A stretch of DNA of 64,000 bases, from contig BSQZ01000011.1 of the NCBI GenBank assembly GCA_033239005.1, positions 1,252,501 through 1,316,500 on the forward strand, in the 5' to 3' direction. The notes under the pieces were generated by a model. The model ran no database searches, was not told where the DNA came from, and was given only the letters and a program-made list of their open reading frames with translations. The DNA comes from Lamellibrachia satsuma (taxonomy: Eukaryota > Annelida > Polychaeta > Sabellida > Siboglinidae). Shown one piece after another: positions 56,501 through 64,000 of this stretch. Within the stretch, counting starts at the first letter, position 1; every line of letters begins with the position of its first letter. A program made the translations under genes and the position numbers.

Positions 56501-59500
56501 GTTCAATTTACTGGTCATAAACCTAAAATTATAGTTAACTTACCCTGGTATGTACATTAGCTAACAATTGAGATATATGTTCTGCCCTCTCGACAAGTCA
56601 TCTCCTTCCATCATAAGCTTCTGCCATTATCTCCTGCTCTTGGCTGTTCACCTCTGGCTTTTTGAGATCTCTCTTAACACTGTCCCTCCATCTTAATTTT
56701 GGTCTTTCTTTTCTTCTACCACACTGTTCTGTTGTCCATGCTCTCTTTGTCAATCTTTCCTCACTCATCCTCTGTATGTCTCCTGCCCATCACAGTCTGC
56801 TCCCCACTACCTTCATCTTCCCCACTACCTTCATCCTCCCCACTACCTTCATCCTCCCCACTCCCTTCATCCTCCCCACTCCCTTCATCCTCTCCACTAC
56901 CTTCATCTTCCCCACTACCTTCATCTTCAGGTGCTTCTTAATTCCGATCTCTTCTCTTAATTCCCCATCTTCCTTCTGTCTTCTCATTTCACTTAACATA
57001 TTCTCCTGATCCAGTTGTTCTCTGTACATGTAAATATAGTTATTAAAATAATCTTTAATGCTACAAAGTTGTCTTAATTACAGCAGGGCCCTGAAAATAT
57101 ATAGCCATTAAAAATGAATGATTCCATTTTGTTTACCACTTTCATATACTCATGCTGGGGATGGATTTGTGTGGTTTGGTGGTTTTGGTGGAAATTTTCC
57201 TCAAAGGGCAAAATTGTTGTCTTCTGTAATCCGGCTTCACTTCAAACAAATTTCACCTCAATGTCCACCAGCTGATTTGATAAGTTTACTGTTCCACAAC
57301 CAGGTCCAAACTTGAAGGTGGTTGGGACTATGTCAGTTGGCTACGACCACATTGATGTGGCTGCCTGCAAAAAGAGGAATATCGCCGTCGGCTACACGCC
57401 TGGGGTCCTCACTGATGCAACAGCTGATCTTGCAGTAGCATTGTTGCTCGCAACATCTAGGAGGATAGTTGAAGGTATGATGACTCATTCAGTTGGTTTA
57501 AATTATTTTCTATAAACATTTTATTCATAACATAAACAAATGAAAGCATAGACGTTCTGGTTTCTTGGATTGTTGTAGTTGACATGTTATTTACCTCTCA
57601 AGAAACTGTTTGTATTCTCCAAATATCTCGACAGACTCACTTGGCTTTCATAATCTTGGTCTGTGGCCGAGTGAGTGAGCCAAAATATGCAGAGAATACA
57701 AAAAAGTTTCTTGATAGGAAAATAACAGGTGAAAATCTGTTTTCTTCTTTTGTTAGAACTAATAACGAATATTTTATGAGATCACAAAATGTTTCCTTGG
57801 AATTGAAAATCAGTGTATGCGCAAAGTGCCTTATTTTACAGACAGAATCTGATTGCGCATATTTTACATAAGCACAATAAAAATAAATAAACTGAATCAT
57901 GCTCAAGGATTTTTTTAATCTATAAAAGGTCATGGAATCACTCTTCAACTGACAAGATTTAACAAGTTTGGCATCCGAAGCACAGATCCGAGATGACAAA
58001 TTTACAAGGATTCCATTTGCTTATTGAGTCCCCAGATTATTCATGTATGTGGTCGAATCTCATGAACTGTTGGCACACGGTGATAGAAGGTCCTGTTCAT
58101 AGAAAAGGTGTTTAGATGCTATCCCTGTTATTGTATGTGTAGAGGTTTCGGGCCATATATATAATTTTTCATAGGTGTGACAGATATTGTGGGCTGTATG
58201 ATTTAATACAGGATTCATTTTGCACTTTTTTGCTATGCATTTTCTGACTTTTTTCCAAAACTTTACCTTCCACTAAGAACTGCATACTCATACGAATGTC
58301 ACTATAATCAAACCGTCAATGTTCAAGGATTTCTATAGTACCAAAACTTAGACACTGAGCGCAAATGTGATTTTTCACTGATTTAGTTTCCTTTGGGTAA
58401 TTTTTCCATCAGCCTCATGAATCAAAAAAGTAGGCTTGACAAAACATATTAAAATATCGACATATATAATCAGTATCAAGTCCCATGTGATCGTACGTAT
58501 ATACACTATGTAGATATAATGAAGAAACAATTATGAATTAAGTGATGTTTGCACCACAATAAAAAAGGACAAAGGTCAGTTGTGGCCAGTAAAAGCTTCT
58601 GCCTCACGAATTCATCAAGAACACCCGTAATTACAGAAGGCATGGTGATTAGCAACTGATATTTTATTATAAGTAGGTACTTTGGGTAAGGTAGTGTCAA
58701 ATGTCAATCCACCCTGTTATAGTGTACTGAAAGGACCACAAATAAAACTCCCAGTTGTATAACTATGTGGGACTTATATACGAACGAAACCACACTGTTG
58801 CAATGACATATTACTTTTTAAACAAGGTCATACCACAAAAGTAGATACGCTACATATCGGATGCACCCAGCAATCATTATCGTAATAAAATCACGGGAAC
58901 GAGTTTGTATTAAATGTCTCCTACATCTGCTTGGTAGGGTAGACTTGGAAAAAGCAGGAAACACCAATAAGTGTTCAGTGGATAAGTGTTCAGTGGATAA
59001 GTGTTCAGAAATGATGCTGAGGAGCAACAGCTGTTGCTCCTCAGACCAACAACTCTCAACATTTGCCTTTCCCTGAAAAATGGCCTTCCCAAATATTTTT
59101 ATATTTGTTAAAACTTAAAATAGGAGAAATATTATAATCAAAATATTGTGGATTTGTTTGGCTTGATTTCTTCTTTACATGTCAGTGAACATAGGAGTTG
59201 GTGGTTTACAAATGTGTGGCAATCACCTCCAAACCTTCAAAATACTATATGGTCAAGGGCAGCTTGTCCTCCGTCGGGTTTGGTTGACTTTTATGTTTTT
59301 TAGCGATTTTTGCCTGACGATTCATGTTTGCTACTTTTCACAAGACATTTAGTATAACGGCTACGACAAATCAAAATGACATTCCCATAATGCTCTATAT
59401 TTACTAATACAACTCAATGATCGCAATATTTGTATGCACTGTTTCTTTTTATTGGTAGTATTCAAAAGGATGTCCTCTATTAAATATCTAGTGGTAAACC

Positions 59501-60513
59501 TTTGGCATAACCATCTCAGTACCTGACAAATATGAAAAATATAGTTAAAACTTTTCTAGATGTTTTTATAGCATGAGTAGATTGTCTATCAGTCATACTC
59601 ATCAGATTATGATTACATATTAATTAAACACACATTGAAGGTAAACAGATTGCTTGGATTCGTGAGGCAGAAGTAAGAAAAAACCTTAACAGTTATCGAC
59701 ATATCACAGGGAATGTATTCTGACATAGTGATCTTTTTTCAAGATCAGCAACATGTCTACTTTATGTTACCAAAATATGAAAATTATATAAACTATATAT
59801 TATATAATTATATTTACACATCTGAAAACACCACATGTCAGCGGTTCATCAGATTCAACCATGTGTATTATTTGTGCAACCTGCCCTGAGATATTTATGA
59901 TTATTATTGCATATTTTCAGGTGCGAGTGCGGTCAAGAATGGGCAGTGGGGATCATGGTCTCCATTGTGGATGTGTGGTGCTAGTCTACTCAACAGTACT
60001 GTAGGCATCGTCGGTCTTGGTAGGATCGGCTTGGCCATTGCGAAGCGCTTACGTCCATTCAATGTCTCCCGAATACTGTACACGGGCCGTCAGCCAAAAG
60101 ACAGTGCGAAGGAGGTCTCTGCTGAATTCACCAACTTGGACACCCTGCTGGCTGAGTCAGACTTTGTCGTCGTCAGTTGTGCGATCACTCCTGAAACAAC
60201 AGCGCTGTTCGACCGTGCAAAGTTTGCTCAGATGAAACAGGGCGCGATATTTGTGAATGTCAGTCGTGGTGTGGTTGTCGTACAGGAAGATCTGGTCGAT
60301 GCGCTGAAGAATGGTGTGATACGGGCAGCTGGGCTTGATGTAACCACACCCGAACCTCTTCCCACTGATTCCCCCCTCTTAACCCTCCCCAACTGTGTTG
60401 TGATCCCTCACATTGGGAGTGCGGAAGAGAAGACGAGGGGTGATATGGCTGCTATGACGGCAAGGAATATTCTGGCAGCCTTCAATAACCAGGCCATGCC
60501 AGCACAGGTTTAA
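53264..60513 (+). CDS. GRHPR: Glyoxylate reductase/hydroxypyruvate reductase, copy B
   Basis: Exons 53264-53579, 57304-57474 and 59921-60513 have lengths identical to those of copy A (316, 171, 593) and the same phases, giving 359 residues, or 324 from the ATG at 53369. All catalytic and GLGRIG residues are kept. Differences from A are mostly conservative. Exceptions include Gly for Glu in [17 protein letters not shown] for GPGLLNST, and FDRAKF for FDCAKF. The leader differs at several residues but keeps its basic, non-acidic character and frame. Whether A and B have diverged in location, expression or cofactor cannot be told. The poly(A) signal is at 60591. Confidence 0.93.
54329..55963. mobile_element. 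1.6-kb element with 8-bp target duplication, only in copy B
   Basis: Flanked by GATATCCA at 54321-54328 and 55964-55971. Copy A has a single GATATCCA at 41799-41806 in the same context. The ends CATAGACATAAATAG and (complement) CATAGAGTTACATCA match at about 10 of the first 13 positions, so short inverted repeats are plausible. Inside are frames of 60-138 codons without recognised domains (for example 54696-55112 +, 55223-55534 -) and a (CTTA)n-like stretch at 55757-55780 that may be the tail of a nested retroposon. An 8-bp duplication suits hAT- or P-like cut-and-paste elements; the family is not established. Confidence 0.7.
56575..56935 (-). mobile_element. Old LINE C-terminal remnant plus 18-bp repeat, block B copy
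   Basis: Minus-strand [20 protein letters not shown] then [20 protein letters not shown], better preserved than in block A. The CCCCACTACCTTCATCCT-type units at 56805-56935 number about seven, against four in A. Confidence 0.7.
57304..57474 (+). CDS. GRHPR: GRHPR-B exon 2
   Basis: 57 codons, [20 protein letters not shown] to ATSRRIVE. Contains [16 protein letters not shown] in place of the GYTPEVLTDATAELAV of A. Confidence 0.92.
57475..59920 (+). other. GRHPR-B intron 2
   Basis: No separate gene. Near 58975-59000 a short triplication of GTGTTCAGTGGATAA is present that copy A lacks. Confidence 0.8.
59921..60513 (+). CDS. GRHPR: GRHPR-B exon 3
   Basis: Acceptor CATATTTTCAG. Encodes from [19 protein letters not shown] to NNQAMPAQV and TAA, with GLGRIG, VNVSRG, TTPEPLP and IPHIGSA intact. 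Confidence 0.93.
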
Positions 60514-60590
60514 GCTACGTTGCAACTGGGTGGATTCTATTCGCTTTCTGGTGAGACTGAGGGGCGTGGACTGAGAAACGGTGCACATAG

Positions 60591-60596
60591 AATAAA
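60591..60596 (+). terminator. GRHPR-B poly(A) signal AATAAA
   Basis: 78 bases after the stop, in the same context as in copy A. Confidence 0.6.
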
Positions 60597-61800
60597 CCCC
60601 AGAGTGATATGTTAAACCCCTTATCATCTTATCTATTCCATGCAATTGTTGAGCATATGACAAAAGTAAGGGCAAATTAACAATGAAAATCATACAATAA
60701 TGACCGAGTCTGAAAATAATGCATTTGCTGCATATTGTATCTGTATAAGAAATGTAATGTGTTTACATGAACACCTTGTGTTGTGTTTAATGTATTTGTC
60801 AAGTGGGAAATATATCAGTTTGCGCTGCCTTTTACATAGTATACATAGTCTTTTGATTTGTTTCGTTATCTTGAGGGTTCTCCATCAGTTCGGTTATAAC
60901 AATATGGACAAATTGTTTTCTGTACTTTATGTTGTTATGTGACTATAGATTCTGTAACATACTTTGCAGACGGAGAATTGGGACATGAGTGCAGGCTGTT
61001 CTGTCGCCCTCTGGAGCTGTACACATGAATTACCATTTTTCTTAAAGTGACATACTGGAGTGGAAACTACTATTATGCCCACAGTATTCTTGTAAAAATG
61101 TCACACCATTACCATATAGGGTACTGGTAAAATTTATGCAAATGATCTTGCATGCTTGCTTGAGCATAACATATATTTATAATGCTGCCAAAAGGTATTA
61201 CATTTTAAAGATTTCTTATTATTGGCATACGTTCTTTATGATGTAATTATTACTTCTTAGCATGAAATGTAATTATCATGAATATTTTAATAAAAAAAAT
61301 TTATTTCGTACACGAATTTATGGATATATATATATATATATAGATATTTTCATCAAGCTTTATTAGGGCATGTTTTTGTATTACACAACCCACGTACCGA
61401 GCCATGACATGACCAGTGTTGCTATGTTTATCAAAGTTCACGCAGTATGACACTGTTGTCAATGACTTCTATGATATTAAATTTATCTTGAATCGCCTTG
61501 CACTGCAAATCTTTGCCAGATTATTAATTTTTTTTACTTCAGCTTGCTTGTATATAGTAATACACATTTGCATCAACATGGAAGATTGCACCGTTGTGAT
61601 ATAAAGCTCAACTGACAAGTATTTGGATTTAATTAGTGTCAAGTTGGTCCTACCAAAAATATAATCCAGAGTGTTAACAACTTTAAACTTGCCACCAGTG
61701 GTGCCAGCCCTCATTTCACCACGGCCACAACTTGCATTTGATCAGATTCTGCACTTCATTTGGTAATTGTCAAGAAATCTCAATTTTAATTGCATATAAT
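60597..61800. other. 3' flank of GRHPR-B
   Basis: Aligns with the 3' flank of A to about 61700. A short TA run lies at about 61325-61342. No gene recognised. Confidence 0.5.
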
Positions 61801-61802
61801 TG

Positions 61803-62123
61803 TATTGGAGCATGATGGCATACCGGTTAGAAGGCCGGAATGTCAATCAAGAGAACCCAGTTTCAAATCCCACTGCAGTCGCTTCAAACCTTCGGCAAGT
61901 TTGATCACCCCACGTTGGCACAGTTCACTCAGCTATATAAATGAGTACCTGGCAATACAGACAGTGGTGGAAATGTAAACGAATTGTCTGCATAATTTCA
62001 GCATGGCTGAATGCTTCCCAGAGAAGTTGAGATGGCCTTGGAATGAACAGGTCTGCCAGGGGGTGAAGTGTAAAGCGCTTTGAACAGTCATACGGACTGA
62101 ATACCGCACTATATAAGAACGTA
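61803..62123 (+). mobile_element. tRNA-derived SINE, third copy
   Basis: Head ATGGCATACCGGTTAGAAGG and GTTTCAAATCCC, body AATGAGTACCTGGCAATACA and tail AAAGCGCTTTGAACAGTC then CCGCACTATATAAGAACGT. Closely matches the 36714 copy. A T-rich run follows. Confidence 0.85.
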
Positions 62124-62591
62124 TACCTTTTTTATTGAAAATGTATATAATACTATAGGAACAAAACAATGTTCCATTTTGTTTGAAACTTATTAATACT
62201 CAAGTGTTCATTTATGTTCAGGTGTGTAGTGTGTGACTAGTATTGTGCGCAGTCTGTTTAATAACAAAATGCCTTGAACAAGCATTAAGTAATTTAATAG
62301 TTTGATGATTTCACAAAAACTACATCCAAAAGTTGCACAAACGGGCTAGCATGTTAGATAGTACTAGATAGTAGTAGATACTAGTAGATACTAGGTTTGT
62401 TGTTTCACAAAATTAATTTGAAATTAAACTAGCAAAACAATTGAATTGAGGAGGCACCTTTAATTTTTCAGTGTGATAGTTTTCAATGAGATCAAAGTTT
62501 AAAGTTGACTGCGTTGTATTAACTGATAAAAGTTCATTCTTATTTGATGAGTTAGCCAAATCCCCGGATGAGAGCCTAATTGATGTAATTA
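62124..62591. other. No gene recognised
   Basis: Contains a short run of TAGATAGTACTAG and TAGTAGATACTAG words at 62355-62395. Confidence 0.3.
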
Positions 62592-62620
62592 TGTATGCAC
62601 CCATAATGTGGGTGCATACA
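62592..62620. repeat. Perfect 12-bp inverted repeat with 5-base loop
   Basis: TGTATGCACCCA, TAATG, TGGGTGCATACA. It abuts the left end of the dispersed repeat copy at 62625. Confidence 0.8.
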
Positions 62621-62624
62621 GAAT

Positions 62625-62717
62625 TTCCGTCACAATGAAAAGTTCGGTTTGGGTCCAGGCGATGTTTGCGACAAACAGTGGCGCCACAGCGCGGAGTTTG
62701 GATAATCGAGGCTAAAC
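62625..62717 (+). repeat. Dispersed ~90-bp repeat, copy 4 (most complete)
   Basis: CGTCACAATGAAAAGT, GTTTGCGACAAACAGTGG, CGCCACAGCGCGGAG and GGATAATCGAGGCTAA, collinear with copies 1-3. Confidence 0.7.
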
Positions 62718-64000
62718 TAGTGTTGGAAAACTTAAGTTATTGTTGTTCCATCTAGTGAATGCTGCTGCAAATTACAAAATACAAGTTAGTTATTTATCGC
62801 AAGCACATGCGTGGTGGAGTTGCAGCTGAAATACAAAATGTACTTAGCTAAAACCATTAGACTTAGGTCTGTGCTTGTAGTGAATTTTACATATAATGGT
62901 AGAAGTTGATAAAAAAATTAACTAGAATTCATACTCTCGAGTGCCAAAGAAACGTATATAGGCCAAATAACACTACAGGGTGGAAATTAAATCAGTCAAA
63001 TTTAATGATAGTATTGTGCCGAATAACAGTATAGGGGGGCAAATTGTTCAAAATAAATAATAGTACATTGCGAAAAAGTCACTAGTATGTTTGTCGTTTT
63101 TTAGCGCCGAAGCAATTTTTTTACTTGACGAGAAGCTAAGTTAAACTTAAGTTAAGAGGTCCCTAGAAAACTATGGCTATATGCGGGTCGCTGTGTATTT
63201 TGTTTTTTCTGCCGAATATGCATAAACTTTGTGCGTATTCGCATCACCGCAGATATGGTAACCGCATTTTACATCTGCGAAAAACCGGGGAATTTTCCGT
63301 TTTAAAATGGACAACAAAGTTTTATTGAATTTAATACGCAAGCCCGTTTCAGGAGAAACCGCCGCCAGCCGGTTAAGACCGGTTTGAGGCGCAGCGCACG
63401 GAGGCCATTTACGGTCGTTTTACGTGGTGATGATGGCGTTTTAACTAATAATATACCATGTCGAGCTCTCGAGAACTAAGGATTCTGATCGATTCATCTA
63501 ATCATGGAAATCTAACGCTTCGGGATCAACATCTAGGATCCTCAGAAGCACGGGATGCCGCTGAATCCACATGCAGGTCTAGTTGGAAGCAAGTGATTTT
63601 AGCGCTAGCGGTAACCGCGCCGTGGAAGATTGATTAGCGCTAGCAATATGCCAATAGGGAGTGAGAGCGATATTGCTCTCCTAAAAAATATACCCTGCAT
63701 AATTTGCCACGATTATCAGAGAATATAGGCTGGCACAAATGTTTAAATGCGTATATGGTGACATTTTTCATCAAATAAATACGCGTATATGGCCGCTTAT
63801 TCGGCACTCAAGAGTACGATCTCTGCGCTCCCTCGTCTTTACACGCGTTGTTGATGTTGTCGTTTCCTAAAGTGTGTGCGCCTGTGCATTAATTGTGATT
63901 TTTTTATTAACATTTGAACAGCTATAAAATGAAGGCTAAACAACAATAAAAATGTTTAGTTAGAATGTTTATCGGTCTATTAATTGCGCATCATTTTTTT
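62718..64000. other. Unassigned; possible promoter-like region near 63300-63480
   Basis: CpG content rises at about 63340-63430, with a small hairpin (GCCGGTTAAGACCGG near 63370). Apart from the short frame listed next, nothing was recognised. Confidence 0.3.
63458..63637 (+). CDS. Short 59-codon frame, possible first exon
   Basis: An ATG in reasonable context (TACCATGT) opens MSSSRELRILIDSSNHGNLT, continues LRDQHLGSSEARDAAE and ends LALAVTAPWKID with TAG. An internal CAG|GTCTAG at about 63577 could be a donor. I recognise no family; the call rests only on the frame and the CpG-richer flank. It could equally be chance. Confidence 0.15.
   Translation: MSSSRELRILIDSSNHGNLTLRDQHLGSSEARDAAESTCRSSWKQVILALAVTAPWKID

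Larger units (their letters stand above)
53580..57303 (+). other. GRHPR-B intron 1
   Basis: Lacks the hAT-like MITE of copy A (empty site at 56018) and has its own 1.6-kb insertion at 54329. Acceptor is CCACAACCAG. Confidence 0.8.
52640..61700 (+). repeat. Duplication block B
   Basis: Collinear with block A. Begins immediately right of the Gypsy LTR. Exon sequences are nearly identical, introns are recognisable throughout, and indels are due mainly to named insertions. Confidence 0.8.

Overview
The window is a piece of a metazoan nuclear genome. Split genes with GT-AG introns, long TA microsatellites, tRNA-derived SINEs and many decayed retrotransposons and DNA transposons rule out a prokaryote or a virus. 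The repertoire (Mutator-like, Tigger/pogo-like, hAT-like, K02A2.6-type Gypsy, several LINEs, a tRNA-SINE ending in a GCGCTATATAAG-like tail) suggests a marine invertebrate, perhaps a lophotrochozoan. That placement is inference only.

Two single-copy-type genes are readable. (1) A proteolipid protein of the M6/PLP/DM20 family lies on the + strand at 11709-20335. It has seven coding exons, beginning with a seven-base micro-exon ATGGGCG, and a phase-consistent model of 237 residues with four membrane segments. (2) Glyoxylate/hydroxypyruvate reductase (GRHPR) lies on the + strand in two tandem, apparently intact three-exon copies, A (40773-47329) and B (53264-60513). Two broken first-exon copies, C (30801-36431) and D (about 48665-49341), lie upstream of A and B respectively. 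The order C-A-D-B suggests that a unit of partial plus full gene was duplicated, with a period of about 12.5 kb.

Layout: 0-11 kb holds a remnant exon, a pogo-like MITE inside a TA microsatellite, a minus-strand CR1/Jockey-like LINE and a SINE. 11.7-20.3 kb is the M6 gene, whose introns carry simple repeats and a LINE tail. 22.3-23.8 kb is a 73-bp satellite with a 367-bp higher-order period. 24.3-30.3 kb is a second LINE, interrupted by a Tigger-like DNA transposon. 30.8-36.4 kb is GRHPR copy C, split by a Mutator-like element with iterated terminal inverted repeats. 36.5-38.5 kb is TA repeats, a SINE and ATTG-rich repeats. 38.5-61.7 kb is the GRHPR duplication, with a Gypsy element between the copies. 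61.8-64 kb is a SINE, a dispersed repeat and mostly unassigned sequence.

Comparing blocks A and B shows lineage-specific insertions with their empty sites: an 8-bp-TSD hAT-like MITE only in A, an 8-bp-TSD 1.6-kb element only in B, a LINE fragment only upstream of A, and a 25-bp minisatellite expanded only in A. I see no CRISPR array, operon, prokaryotic defence locus or clearly new multi-gene system. The most notable features are the GRHPR copies with their nested insertions, the Mutator-like element and the triplicated splice acceptor of M6.
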